Shown here piece after piece: positions 24,573-33,876 of a DNA stretch of 64,000 bases. This DNA comes from Bradyrhizobium ontarionense (GTDB taxonomy: Bacteria > Pseudomonadota > Alphaproteobacteria > Rhizobiales > Xanthobacteraceae): NCBI RefSeq assembly GCF_021088345.1, contig NZ_CP088156.1, forward strand, positions 7,989,001-8,053,000, in the 5' to 3' direction. Both the position numbers and the translations under genes were made by a program. The notes below the pieces were generated by a model, which saw only the letters and a program-made list of their open reading frames with translations, had not been told where the DNA came from and did no database searches. Numbering within the stretch: position 1 is the stretch's first letter; every line of letters starts with the position of its first letter.

Positions 24573-25682
24573 TCAACTGCCGCGATGATCTTCGCCGCGA
24601 TCGGCTGCACTCGCAAGCTCATGCGTCGCGCGTGCCGCCGCGTCGGCCAGCACCCGCTGCGCGATGGCGGCAACGTCCGTTGCCGGGATGTCGCGCATGC
24701 AGCGGTGGTCGTTCATCCGGCAGACCGGGCGATGGCAGGGCTGGCAGGCGACCGGCGTCCTGGTCTGCACGGTCGCAGCGAGCCCGTTCAACGGTGCCCA
24801 ATGGTAGGGGCTGGTGGGGCCGAAGATGCCCATGGTCGGCGTGCCCAGCGCGGCGGCGATGTGCATCAGGCCCGAATCATTGGAGATCGCGACGCCGGCG
24901 GCGGCCATCGCCAGGATGCCGTTGCGGAGGTCGGTCCCGGTGAGGTCGCGCACCGCGGGGCCGCCGGTGGCGATGATCTCGGCGGCGAGCGCCTTCTCGC
25001 CGGGGCCGCCGACCACCCAGACGTCGAGTCCGGCCGCGAGCAGCAGCCGTGCCGCCTCGCCGTAATAGGGCCAGCGCTTGGCGGCGCCGACCGACCCCGG
25101 CGCCAGCGCCACGGCCGGACGGCTGCCCAGGCCGTTGGCCTCACGCCAGCGCGCGACCTCCTCCGGCGGCACCCGCAGCTGCGGGACGGGCCATTCCGGC
25201 GGCAGCGGCGCGCGGTCCGACAGGGCCAGCGCGGCATTCTTGTCGATGAAGCGGGGCAGCGCCTTCTCGCCCCAGCGCCAGCGATTGAGCAGCCCGAAGC
25301 GGAACTCGCCGACGAAGCCCACCCGTTCCGGAATGGCGGCGAGGGCGGGCGCCAGCGCCGACTTCCAGGTCCGCGGCATGACCAGCGCGGTCCGGTAGTG
25401 CCGCTCGCGCAAAAGGCTGGCGAGTTGCCATTGCCGGGCCAGCGCCAGCCGGCTGCGCGGCAGGTCCCAAACGATGCCGGAGCGGACGCCGGGCATGTAA
25501 TCGACCAGCGGCGCGCACAGCGAGGTCACCAGCAGATCGACCGGTCGGTTCGGCCAGCGTTCCTTGAGCACCCGCACCACGGTGTGGCCGCGAACGAAAT
25601 CGCCGATCCACATATAGGGGATGATCAGGATCGGGCTGGTCTCTGCAGCATCCACCTCGATCATTGCTGAATTTGAATTCAT
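24573..25682 (-). CDS. waaF: LPS heptosyltransferase (WaaF-like, GT9)
   Basis: A 369-residue GT9 enzyme that transfers L-glycero-D-manno-heptose from ADP-heptose to the inner core at the cytoplasmic face. The N-terminal domain has IIPYMWIGDFVRGHTVVRVLK. The C-terminal donor domain has VALAPGSVGAAKRWPYYGEAARLL and the signature ISNDSGLMHIAAALGTPTMGIFGPTSP with a conserved H and D. Near the C-terminus is CQPCHRPVCRMNDHRCM, a four-cysteine patch common in WaaF. The start at 25682 lacks a strong ribosome-binding site; an ATG at 25664 is the alternative. The next gene, gmhB, belongs to the same heptose pathway. Confidence 0.88.
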   Translation of the reverse strand: MNSNSAMIEVDAAETSPILIIPYMWIGDFVRGHTVVRVLKERWPNRPVDLLVTSLCAPLVDYMPGVRSGIVWDLPRSRLALARQWQLASLLRERHYRTALVMPRTWKSALAPALAAIPERVGFVGEFRFGLLNRWRWGEKALPRFIDKNAALALSDRAPLPPEWPVPQLRVPPEEVARWREANGLGSRPAVALAPGSVGAAKRWPYYGEAARLLLAAGLDVWVVGGPGEKALAAEIIATGGPAVRDLTGTDLRNGILAMAAAGVAISNDSGLMHIAAALGTPTMGIFGPTSPYHWAPLNGLAATVQTRTPVACQPCHRPVCRMNDHRCMRDIPATDVAAIAQRVLADAAARATHELASAADRGEDHRGS

Positions 25683-25829
25683 TCTTTAATCGTCCAGCTC
25701 CGGGGCGCTGGGTAGCCGCTCGGCCGCTGAAGGTAAAGTGGCCGGGCGGACCATCACCAAAGCGCTTACACTTTGCCCCCGCATGCGCTACGCGAAGGCC
25801 GGGTTTTTCGGATCAGGGCGGGTAACAGA

Positions 25830-26810
25830 ATGTTGCTGGTGACCGGCGGTGCCGGGTTTATCGGATCGAATCTGGTCGCGGCGCTGAACGACGCCGGCCG
25901 TACCGATGTCATCGTCTGCGATAGCCTGGGCAGTGAAGGCAAATGGCGCAATCTCGCCAAGCGGCAGCTTGCCGACGTGGTGCCCCCGTCCGAGCTGAGC
26001 GGATGGCTGAAGGGCCGCCGGCTCGACGCCGTCCTGCACATGGGCGCGATCTCCGCGACCACGGCCACCGACGGCGATCTCGTGATGGAGGCCAACTTTC
26101 GCAGCTCGCTGCGCCTGCTCGACTGGTGCACGGCGAATGCCACGCCCTTCATCTACGCCTCTTCGGCCGCGACCTATGGCGACGGCGCGCAGGGGTTCCA
26201 GGACGATCCGTCGCTCGCGGCGCTCAAGACGCTCCGGCCGATGAATCTCTACGGCTGGAGCAAGCATCTGTTCGACATGGCGATCGCCGCGCGCGCCGAG
26301 CGCGGCGAGAGGCTGCCGCCGCAATATGCCGGATTGAAGTTCTTCAACGTGTTCGGTCCCAACGAATACCACAAGGGATCGATGATGAGCGTGCTGACTC
26401 GCCGCTTCGGCGACATCAAGGCGGGGCACACCCTCCAGCTGTTCAAATCGCATCGGGACGGGATCGCGGATGGCGACCAGCGTCGCGATTTCATCTATGT
26501 CGATGACGTCGTGCGCGTGATGATGTGGCTGCTGGGCTCGCCTTCCGTCTCCGGGCTCTTCAACGTCGGCACGGGCGCGGCCCGCAGCTTCAAGGACATG
26601 ATGCTCTCGGCCTATGCCACGCTCGGAGCAGCGCCCCGGATCGAGTACGTCGACATGCCCGAAGCGATTCGCGGCAGCTACCAGTATTTCACCCAGAGCA
26701 AGGTCGACCGGCTGCTGGCCGCCGGCTACAACGGTGGCTTCACGCCGCTCGAGGATGCGGTGGCCCACTATGTCCGAGGCTATCTCGATTCCGCCGATCG
26801 CTTCCGCTAG
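25830..26810 (+). CDS. hldD: ADP-L-glycero-D-manno-heptose 6-epimerase
   Basis: A 326-residue extended SDR that converts ADP-D-glycero- to ADP-L-glycero-manno-heptose with NADP. GGAGFIGSN lies at residue 6 and the catalytic YGWSK (YxxxK) near residue 140. The HldD-specific segments are HMGAISATTATDGD, KFFNVFGPNEYHKGSMMSV and LFKSHRDGIADGDQRRDFIYV. The ATG at 25830 puts the Rossmann strand at the N-terminus as in E. coli HldD. It is followed 76 bp later by hldE, so the two final enzymes of ADP-heptose supply are made together, opposite to waaF-gmhB. Confidence 0.93.
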   Translation: MLLVTGGAGFIGSNLVAALNDAGRTDVIVCDSLGSEGKWRNLAKRQLADVVPPSELSGWLKGRRLDAVLHMGAISATTATDGDLVMEANFRSSLRLLDWCTANATPFIYASSAATYGDGAQGFQDDPSLAALKTLRPMNLYGWSKHLFDMAIAARAERGERLPPQYAGLKFFNVFGPNEYHKGSMMSVLTRRFGDIKAGHTLQLFKSHRDGIADGDQRRDFIYVDDVVRVMMWLLGSPSVSGLFNVGTGAARSFKDMMLSAYATLGAAPRIEYVDMPEAIRGSYQYFTQSKVDRLLAAGYNGGFTPLEDAVAHYVRGYLDSADRFR

Positions 26811-26886
26811 AGCATGATCGTGACCATGCGTGCCGGATGTCCGTCCAAGCTCACGCTCCACCCGAATCGCGCCGAGACTGCTGCTG

Positions 26887-28359
26887 ATGTTCGACTTTGA
26901 CGATCTCTCGCAAGCGATCGCCCGCCAGACGGTGCTGTGCGTCGGCGACCTCATGCTGGACGAATTCGTCTACGGCGAGGTGTCGCGGATTTCCCCGGAG
27001 GCCCCGGCGCCGGTGATCGCGGTTCAGCGCAGCGAGACCAATATCGGCGGCGCCGGCAATGTCGCGCGTAACATCGCGGCACTCGGCGCGCGCTGTATCT
27101 TCGTCGGCCTGGTGGGACATGATGCCGCCGGCGACCAGTTGGAGGTCGAGCTCGCGAGGGAGGCGGGCATCGAGAGCGTGCTGGTGCGCGACCCGTCGCG
27201 GCCGACGACGCGCAAGGTCCGCTTCGTCTCCGAGCATTTCTCGACCCACATGTTGCGCGCCGACTGGGAGCGCGCCGCGCCGGCCGCTGCCGACATCGAG
27301 CAGAAGCTGATCGAAAAGATCCTGCCGCTGCTCGATCGCGCCGACATCGTGCTGCTGTCGGATTATGCCAAGGGCGTGCTGACCACGCGCGTGATCCGCA
27401 ACGTGATCGATGCCGCGCGCAAGGCGGGCAAGCGCGTCATCGTCGATCCCAAGAGCGCGAATTTCGCGATCTATCGTGGCGCGACGCTGCTCACGCCGAA
27501 TCGCAAGGAGTTCTCGGAGGCCACCCGCAGCCGCGCCGAGACCGAGCAGGAGATCGCGTCCGCTGCGCAGGATGCGATCTATCTCGCCGACTGCGAGGCG
27601 ATCCTGGTGACGCAGAGCGAACGCGGCATGACCTTGGTGCCGCGCCAGGGCGATCCGATCCATGTACCGGCCTATCCCGTGAAGGTAAGCGACGTGTCCG
27701 GCGCCGGCGACACCGTCGTTGCGGTCCTCGCCGCGACGCTCGCGGCCGGCGCAGCGTGGGAAGACTCGCTGCGAATGGCGAGCGCGGCAGCGGCCGTGGC
27801 CGTCGGCAAGCAGGGCACGGCCAGCGTCACGTCGGCCGAACTGCGGCAGAAGATCCTGCCGCATGCCTATTTGGCGGCTGAAGAGAAGATCATTGCAAAC
27901 GACGACGAACTCCTGGCCCGTGTCGCGGCGTGGCGGCGCGACGGCTTGCGGGTCGGCTTCACCAATGGCTGCTTCGACATCCTGCATCCGGGCCACGTCA
28001 AGGTGCTGACGGCCGCGCGGGCCGCCTGCGACCGCCTGGTGGTCGGTCTGAACAGTGACACGTCCGTCAAGCGGCTCAAAGGCGAGAGCCGCCCCGTGCA
28101 GGACGAGCGCGCGCGCGCCGAGGTCCTGGCTGCGTTGGAGGCCGTGGACCTCGTCGCCATCTTCGCAGAGGACACGCCGCTCCGCCTGATCGAGTTGATC
28201 AGGCCGAGCGTACTGGTCAAGGGCGGCGACTACACGCGCGAGCAGGTGGTGGGACACGAGGTCGTCGAGGCCGGCGGCGGCGAGGTGATCCTGATCGACA
28301 TTCTCCAGGGCCACAGCACGACGGCGCTGGTGGACCGCGCCCGGAGCGACGGGCAATGA
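26887..28359 (+). CDS. hldE: Bifunctional heptose-7-phosphate kinase / heptose-1-phosphate adenylyltransferase
   Basis: A 490-residue fusion. The N-terminal PfkB/ribokinase domain (about 1-325) has [14 protein letters not shown] and the catalytic [13 protein letters not shown]. It phosphorylates D-glycero-manno-heptose 7-phosphate at C1. The C-terminal cytidylyltransferase-like domain (about 350-480) has [14 protein letters not shown], with the HxGH motif as HPGH, and activates the sugar with ATP. Length and order match E. coli HldE. The isomerase GmhA, the first pathway enzyme, is not in this window. The stop codon overlaps the start of the O-antigen ligase gene (ATGA). Confidence 0.93.
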   Translation: MFDFDDLSQAIARQTVLCVGDLMLDEFVYGEVSRISPEAPAPVIAVQRSETNIGGAGNVARNIAALGARCIFVGLVGHDAAGDQLEVELAREAGIESVLVRDPSRPTTRKVRFVSEHFSTHMLRADWERAAPAAADIEQKLIEKILPLLDRADIVLLSDYAKGVLTTRVIRNVIDAARKAGKRVIVDPKSANFAIYRGATLLTPNRKEFSEATRSRAETEQEIASAAQDAIYLADCEAILVTQSERGMTLVPRQGDPIHVPAYPVKVSDVSGAGDTVVAVLAATLAAGAAWEDSLRMASAAAAVAVGKQGTASVTSAELRQKILPHAYLAAEEKIIANDDELLARVAAWRRDGLRVGFTNGCFDILHPGHVKVLTAARAACDRLVVGLNSDTSVKRLKGESRPVQDERARAEVLAALEAVDLVAIFAEDTPLRLIELIRPSVLVKGGDYTREQVVGHEVVEAGGGEVILIDILQGHSTTALVDRARSDGQ

Positions 28360-29639
28360 GCGCGCTGGCTGGTCATCAAGGCCCGGTGCTGCTGGCGCGC
28401 CGTTGGCGCGATCCGGCGGCGTGGCGGACGACCGTCGACGTCATGGCGATTCTGCTGGCGGCGTCGCTGCCGTGGTCGACGTCGCTGGTTTCGATCCTGG
28501 GCGTGGTCATGCTGATCACGATGACGCCGTTTCTCGATGTCGAGCGTCTGCTGCAGATCTTGAAACGGCCGATATCCATCGCGCCGATTGCGCTGTTCCT
28601 GGTCGCGCTGGTCGGGACGTTGTGGTCGGATGCGGCCTGGGGCGCGCGGCTCTATGCGGTCGGGCCGGCGGCCAAGCTGCTGGTGTTGCCGGCGCTGTTC
28701 TATCATTTCGAACGGTCCGAGCGCGGGCTGTGGGTCTTCGCCGCGTTTCTCGGCTCCTGCGTCCTGATGGTCGTGATGTCCACGGCGGTCGCGTTCAATC
28801 CTGCGCTGGCGCTCAAGGCCAATGCCGATCGCGGCATCTTCGTGAAGAACTATATCGACCAGGGGCAGGAATTCTCACTCTGCGCCGTGGCGCTCGCCTA
28901 TCCGATCGCTCAGCTGCTGCGCGCACGCCGTTTCGTGCCAGCCGGCCTGCTGACCGCGATCATGATCGCGTTCCTGGCCAACATGATCTTCATCGTCGTC
29001 TCGCGCACGGCGCTGGTGACGATCCCGATCCTGCTCGCGGTGTTCGGCCTGATCCACCTGAAATGGCGGGCGAACCTCTTGATCGCCGCCGGAGTTCTCA
29101 TGCTGGGCCTGGCCGCATGGTCCGTCTCACCGCAATTGCAGGCCAAGGTGGCGACGTTCACGACCCAATATCAGGATTACAGGAACGACCGCGGCGTCAC
29201 GTCGATCGGTGAGCGGCTGGAGTTCTGGCGCAAGTCGCTGCGGTTCTTCGCCGACGCACCGCTCATCGGGCACGGCTCGGGCTCGACGCGCCACCTGTTC
29301 GAGCTGGCTGCGAGCGGGCCTTCCGACCTCTCCTCCGGTCAGGTCGTCGGCAATCCCCACAACCAGACGCTCTACGTTGCCGTGCAGTGGGGAGCTCTGG
29401 GAGTCGTCATTCTCTATGCCATGTGGGCCGTGCATCTGTTGCTGTTCCGCGGCGACGGGCTCGTTCCGTGGATCGGCCTGCTCGTCGTCGCGCAGAACAT
29501 CTTCACCTCGCTATTCAACTCGCACATCTTCGATTTCCATGAAGGCTGGATGTATGTGATCGGCGTCGGTGTGGCCGGCGGCATGCTGCTGGGATCGAGG
29601 TCGCAGCCGGATTCGGCGCAGAGGCCGGTGACGACATGA
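28356..29639 (+). CDS. waaL: O-antigen ligase family membrane protein (WaaL-like)
   Basis: A 427-residue polytopic protein with about ten membrane helices and the large periplasmic loop of the Wzy_C/WaaL family between about residues 250 and 340. The loop contains [24 protein letters not shown] and a histidine in [17 protein letters not shown], matching the catalytic histidine region of ligases. The product should join O-polysaccharide from its lipid carrier to lipid A-core in the periplasm. A Wzy polymerase is the alternative, but the heptose context and the ABC exporter nearby favour a ligase. It is coupled by four-base overlaps to both hldE and the dehydratase gene. Confidence 0.78.
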   Translation: MSALAGHQGPVLLARRWRDPAAWRTTVDVMAILLAASLPWSTSLVSILGVVMLITMTPFLDVERLLQILKRPISIAPIALFLVALVGTLWSDAAWGARLYAVGPAAKLLVLPALFYHFERSERGLWVFAAFLGSCVLMVVMSTAVAFNPALALKANADRGIFVKNYIDQGQEFSLCAVALAYPIAQLLRARRFVPAGLLTAIMIAFLANMIFIVVSRTALVTIPILLAVFGLIHLKWRANLLIAAGVLMLGLAAWSVSPQLQAKVATFTTQYQDYRNDRGVTSIGERLEFWRKSLRFFADAPLIGHGSGSTRHLFELAASGPSDLSSGQVVGNPHNQTLYVAVQWGALGVVILYAMWAVHLLLFRGDGLVPWIGLLVVAQNIFTSLFNSHIFDFHEGWMYVIGVGVAGGMLLGSRSQPDSAQRPVTT

Positions 29640-31549
29640 CGCGCCTCGCTCAATTGACCTCCCGCAACCTGCTGATCGCCGCGCACGACCTGCTCGTCAG
29701 CGTTGCAGCGTTGTTTGCTGCGTTCTACATCCGCTTCGAAGGTGCCAGCAGTTTCTGGGAGCGGGTGCCGCTGCTGCTGCAGCTCTTGCCCTATTTCATC
29801 GCCTTCAGCTTCGTCGTCTTCTATTTTTCCAATCTCCTGACCACGAAGTGGCGGTTCATCTCGCTGCCCGATGCGCTCAACATCGTGCGCGTCGCAACGG
29901 TGCTGACGCTTGCGCTTCTCGTCCTCGACTACATCATCGTCGCGCCGAACGTCCGCGGCACCTTCTTCTTCGGCAAGCTCACGATCATCCTCTATTGGTT
30001 CCTGGAGATCCTTGCGCTCAGCGCGTTGCGCTTCGCCTATCGGTATTTCCGCTACACGCGGGTGCGCCATCACGCGAAGGCGGTCGACTCCGCGCCGGCT
30101 CTCCTGATCGGCCGGGCCGCCGACGCGGAGGTCGTGCTGCGCGGCATCGAGAGCGGCGCGGTCAAGCGGATCTGGCCGATCGGAATCCTGTCGCCTTCGA
30201 CGGCGGACCGTGGTCAGTTGATCCGTGGCGTTCCCGTGCTGGGAGGGATCGACGACGTCGAGGACGTCGCGGCCGACTTCGCCCGGCGCGGCAAGCCGAT
30301 TGCGCGCGCTCTGATGATGCCCTCGGCGTTCGAGGCGGACTGCCATCCGGAAACCTTCCTGATGCGAGCACGGCGCCTGCGCCTGATCGTCAGCCGCCTG
30401 CCGTCGCTCGAGAGCGGCGACGCGCCGCGGCTGGCGCCCGTCGCGGTCGAGGACCTCCTGCTGCGGCCGAGCGAGAAGATCGACTATGGACGGCTGGAGG
30501 CCCTGGTGAAGGGCAAGGCGGTGGTGGTGACCGGCGGCGGGGGATCGATCGGCGCCGAGATCTGCCAGCGCGTCGTGGCCTTCGGGGCAGCCCGGCTGCT
30601 GATCCTCGAAAACTCCGAGCCGGCGCTGTATGCGATCACCGAGGTGCTTGCGGCCGCCCCCGAGGCGAATGCGGCGGTCGAGGGCCGCATCGCCGACATC
30701 CGCGACCGCGACCGTGTGTTCGCGCTGATCGGCGAGTTCAAGCCGGATCTCGTGTTTCATGCGGCCGCCCTGAAGCATGTGCCGATCCTCGAGCGCGACT
30801 GGAGCGAGGGCGTCAAGACCAACATCTTCGGCTCGATCAACGTGGCCGACGCCGCCGTGGCGTCGGGCGCCGAGGCGATGGTGATGATCTCGACCGACAA
30901 GGCGATCGAGCCGGTCTCGATGCTGGGGCTGACCAAGCGCTTTGCCGAAATGTATTGCCAGGCGCTCGACCGCCAGTTGGCCGAGCGGCCGTCCGGACGG
31001 CCGCCGATGCGGCTGATCTCGGTGCGGTTCGGCAACGTGCTGGCATCGAACGGCTCGGTGGTGCCGAAATTCAAGGCCCAGATCGAAGCGGGCGGCCCCG
31101 TCACGGTGACCCATCCCGACATGGTGCGCTACTTCATGACGATCCGGGAGGCCTGCGATCTCGTGATCACCGCGGCATCGCATGCGCTGGCTCCGGACCG
31201 TCCCGGCGTCTCGGTCTATGTGCTCAACATGGGGCAGCCGGTCAGGATCGTGGAGTTGGCCGAGCGCATGATCCGCCTGTCCGGGCTGCAGCCCGGCTAT
31301 GATGTCGAAATCGTCTTCACGGGGATCCGGCCGGGTGAGCGCCTGAACGAGATTTTGTTTGCGAGCGAGGAGCCGGCGGTCGAGATCGGCGTCGCCGGGA
31401 TCATGGCGGCCAAGCCGAACGAGCCGCCGATGCAGACGCTCAAGGCATGGATCGCGGCGCTGGACCAGGCCATCGCGCGCAACGACCCGGTCACCATCAA
31501 GGCCGTGCTCAAGGATGCCGTGCCGGAGTTCGGCTCAAGCGCGGCGTGA
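29636..31549 (+). CDS. Membrane-bound nucleotide-sugar 4,6-dehydratase (CapD/WbpM/FlaA1-like)
   Basis: A 637-residue protein with four N-terminal membrane helices, a CoA-binding-like Rossmann domain (about 145-270), and a C-terminal SDR domain with VVVTGGGGSIGAEICQRVV near residue 300. It should oxidise UDP-GlcNAc or a related sugar to a 4-keto-6-deoxy intermediate, the entry to bacillosamine, QuiNAc or FucNAc-type sugars. HAAALKHVPILE and the C-terminal TGIRPGERLNEIL are typical. WbpM-type enzymes have Met in place of the SDR tyrosine (NVMGxxK); the matching segment here is SMLGLTK, so the aligned residue looks like leucine. The 3' end overlaps the convergent wecA-like gene by 15 bp. Confidence 0.88.
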   Translation: MTRLAQLTSRNLLIAAHDLLVSVAALFAAFYIRFEGASSFWERVPLLLQLLPYFIAFSFVVFYFSNLLTTKWRFISLPDALNIVRVATVLTLALLVLDYIIVAPNVRGTFFFGKLTIILYWFLEILALSALRFAYRYFRYTRVRHHAKAVDSAPALLIGRAADAEVVLRGIESGAVKRIWPIGILSPSTADRGQLIRGVPVLGGIDDVEDVAADFARRGKPIARALMMPSAFEADCHPETFLMRARRLRLIVSRLPSLESGDAPRLAPVAVEDLLLRPSEKIDYGRLEALVKGKAVVVTGGGGSIGAEICQRVVAFGAARLLILENSEPALYAITEVLAAAPEANAAVEGRIADIRDRDRVFALIGEFKPDLVFHAAALKHVPILERDWSEGVKTNIFGSINVADAAVASGAEAMVMISTDKAIEPVSMLGLTKRFAEMYCQALDRQLAERPSGRPPMRLISVRFGNVLASNGSVVPKFKAQIEAGGPVTVTHPDMVRYFMTIREACDLVITAASHALAPDRPGVSVYVLNMGQPVRIVELAERMIRLSGLQPGYDVEIVFTGIRPGERLNEILFASEEPAVEIGVAGIMAAKPNEPPMQTLKAWIAALDQAIARNDPVTIKAVLKDAVPEFGSSAA

Positions 31550-32554
31550 CGGGGCGGAGCGCGGCCGCGCGAAGCGGCGCAGCAGCAGGCCCGCTGCGAC
31601 CAAGCCTGCGGCAAGCGTCGCGATGTCGCCAGCGACAGAGGCAAGCCCGATCGACAGTCCCGCCAATGCGGCGAGCACCAGGTTGAGCGCGAACACCTCG
31701 GCGACGACGCGCCCGACCGTGAAGCCGTTGTCGGTGGCGCGCTGATAGAAATGCGTGCGGTGGGCGGCCCAGAACGGCTCTCGGCGCGCCATGCGCCGAA
31801 GCAGCGTCCAGGTGGCGTCGAGCAGGTAATAGAGCGGCAGCAGCAACGCCGCGATGACGAACCCCTGCCAAGCCAGCTGCAGCAGGCACCACCCGAGCAG
31901 AAGCCCGATCGGTAGGCTGCCGACATCGCCAAGAAAGACCTTGGCGGTGGGACGATTGAACGGCGCGAAGCCGAGCAGGGCGCCGCACAGCGCGGCCGCG
32001 ACCGCCGCTGTTGGCCATGGCAGCAGGCTGGACATGCCGAACAGCGCAAGTGCCGCCGTGATCGGCACCACCTCGGCCACCGTCATCAGGTCGAGCCCGT
32101 CCATGAAGTTGACCAGGTTGACGAACCAGAGGCCCGCGATCAGCAACAGCGTACGCTCGATCACCAAGGGGATCGGCAGGATTCTGAGATCATCCGGTGC
32201 AGTAAAGGTGATCAGGCCGACGGCCAACCCCTGGAGGGTGAGCCGCGGCAGCACGGGGATCGGGCTGATGTCATCGACCAGGCCGACCAAGGCGACCAGG
32301 GGCACGGCGACGAACAGCATGACCAACGGCGCGAAGCCCATCACCGATGCGAAAGCGCCGCCGACCACGAGCGTTGCTCCGATCACTGCGATGCCGGCGC
32401 CCTGCGGCGTCGGGATCTTGTGCGAGGAGCGGGCGTTCGGCCGCGCTAGCGCGTAGCGCTGCAGCAGCGGGCGTAGCAGCACGATCAAGACCGCGCACAT
32501 CACGGCTGCGAGCAGGGCGACGACAACGAGGATCGCTGCTGGATTGGCGATCAT
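31535..32554 (-). CDS. Undecaprenyl-phosphate sugar-1-phosphate transferase (WecA/WbpL-like)
   Basis: A 339-residue, roughly ten-helix PNPT-family enzyme that starts O-chain synthesis by moving a HexNAc-1-phosphate (often QuiNAc, FucNAc or GlcNAc) onto undecaprenyl phosphate. The motifs are in place: RPNARSSHKIPTPQGAG near the N-terminus, LVDDISPIP (the DD pair), NLVNFMDGLDLM (the NxxNFMDGxD loop) and VFLGDVGSLPIG. The HRTHFYQRATD segment near residue 268 is the WecA/WbpL-type acceptor loop. It is the downstream partner of a GT4 gene with which it shares a four-base overlap. Confidence 0.9.
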   Translation of the reverse strand: MIANPAAILVVVALLAAVMCAVLIVLLRPLLQRYALARPNARSSHKIPTPQGAGIAVIGATLVVGGAFASVMGFAPLVMLFVAVPLVALVGLVDDISPIPVLPRLTLQGLAVGLITFTAPDDLRILPIPLVIERTLLLIAGLWFVNLVNFMDGLDLMTVAEVVPITAALALFGMSSLLPWPTAAVAAALCGALLGFAPFNRPTAKVFLGDVGSLPIGLLLGWCLLQLAWQGFVIAALLLPLYYLLDATWTLLRRMARREPFWAAHRTHFYQRATDNGFTVGRVVAEVFALNLVLAALAGLSIGLASVAGDIATLAAGLVAAGLLLRRFARPRSAPSRRA

Positions 32555-33708
32555 CGGCGCAAGTCCGACGCCGACGTGAGGCGATCATAGAGCGCCACCA
32601 CCGAGCGGCCGATGATCTTGGCCGACAACCTATCCTCGACCAGTTGCCGCGCTGCCTGGCCAAAGCGGGTGCGCAGCTCGGGCGATACCGCAAGCTGCGC
32701 CATCGCCTGCGCGAGTGCGGTCGGATTCTCGATTCCCACCGACAGTCCGGTCTGGCCGTGGATTGCGATCTCGCGGCAACCGGGCGCATCGGTCGAGATC
32801 AGCGGCCGGCCGCAGGCGGCGGCTTCCAGCAGGCTCACCGGAAGCCCTTCGCGATGCGACGGCAGCACGGCGATGTGGCAGCGCCGCCAGAGCTCGGTGA
32901 TGTCCTTGATCTGGCCGAGCAGGGTGATGCCGGGCTCATTGCGCCAGGCGTCGACGTCCTCGGCTGACACCGAGGCCGGGTTGGCCGGGTCGGGGGAGCC
33001 GGCGATCAGGAGGTGATAGTCGTTTTCCTGCTGGCGTAGCATGCGATGTGCTGCGACCAGTGCCCGGATGCCCTTGTCGGTGAGCAGCCGTCCGGCGAAG
33101 CCGAAGGTGATCGGTCCGTCCGGTTCGGGCAGCGGCTGGAAGCGTTCGGTGTCGACGCCGGAGCCGGGGATCAGCGTGATCTTGTCGGCCCCGACGCCCA
33201 TCGCCTGCAGGGCGTCGCGATCGTCCGGGTTCTGCACCAGCACGCAGCTCGGCGCCCGGTTCATGAGCCTTGGCAACAGCCACAGCAGGCCCTGCTTGAG
33301 CAGGCGCGAGCGCCAGCTCGCCGAGGTGAAGACATAGCCGAGGCCGGTCAGGGCGTTGACGATCGGTGTTGGGCGTCCGAGCGCGGCCAGCGAGCCGAGC
33401 ACGCTGGATTGCAGCCCGGAATGATGCACCACGTCGGGCTTGATCGCAGCCTCGACGGCGCGGATTGCGCGGATCGTGGGCAGGGCTGACGACGGTGACA
33501 GCCCGCCGCGCCGGAACGGGATCGGGTGCAGGACGAAGTGCTCGGCGGCGATCGCGGCGGCGCCCGCGTTGACGTTGGTCGCGACATGCACCTCGTAGCC
33601 GGCCTCGCGCGCCGCCCGCGCCATTGGCAGGCGATGCATCAGGAAGGCGTAATCCTCGTTGGCCACGTAGAGCAGGCGTCGCGGTGAGGCGGGGCGGGGC
33701 GGGGGCAT
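32551..33708 (-). CDS. Glycosyltransferase family 4 (PglA/WbpY-like)
   Basis: A 385-residue GT-B transferase. The acceptor half begins RLLYVANEDYAFLMHRLPMARAAREAGYEVHVAT, and the PDVVHHSGLQSSVLGSLAALG segment follows. The donor half has TFGFAGRLLTDKGIRALV and SHREGLPVSLLEAAACGRPLISTDAPGCREI (the EGxPxxxLEA motif). It resembles enzymes that add the second sugar to an undecaprenyl-linked HexNAc. The ATG at 33708 is chosen because the longer frame would need a TTG. Its stop overlaps the wecA-like start by four bases, so the primer and the next transferase are made together. Confidence 0.83.
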   Translation of the reverse strand: MPPPRPASPRRLLYVANEDYAFLMHRLPMARAAREAGYEVHVATNVNAGAAAIAAEHFVLHPIPFRRGGLSPSSALPTIRAIRAVEAAIKPDVVHHSGLQSSVLGSLAALGRPTPIVNALTGLGYVFTSASWRSRLLKQGLLWLLPRLMNRAPSCVLVQNPDDRDALQAMGVGADKITLIPGSGVDTERFQPLPEPDGPITFGFAGRLLTDKGIRALVAAHRMLRQQENDYHLLIAGSPDPANPASVSAEDVDAWRNEPGITLLGQIKDITELWRRCHIAVLPSHREGLPVSLLEAAACGRPLISTDAPGCREIAIHGQTGLSVGIENPTALAQAMAQLAVSPELRTRFGQAARQLVEDRLSAKIIGRSVVALYDRLTSASDLRR

Positions 33709-33876
33709 CAAACTCACGGTCTCAGGCGGTCTCGGCGCCGTATAGGCCAAGAGCCGGCTTTCCGCGAGCCGTTATCGTGGCTCGACGATGGGAAAGCCGG
33801 CCGAGACCTGCCCGCCGGAACGACCGCCCGGCGCTGGCGCTGCCCCGGTAAGGAGACCCGCGCCCGGACCGACCGG

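Noticed and set aside
26851..28356. 501-codon open frame on the minus strand
   Set aside because: Antisense to hldE, which has intact PfkB and nucleotidyltransferase motifs.
29414..31183. 589-codon open frame on the minus strand
   Set aside because: Antisense to the dehydratase gene; low-complexity translation with no recognisable fold.
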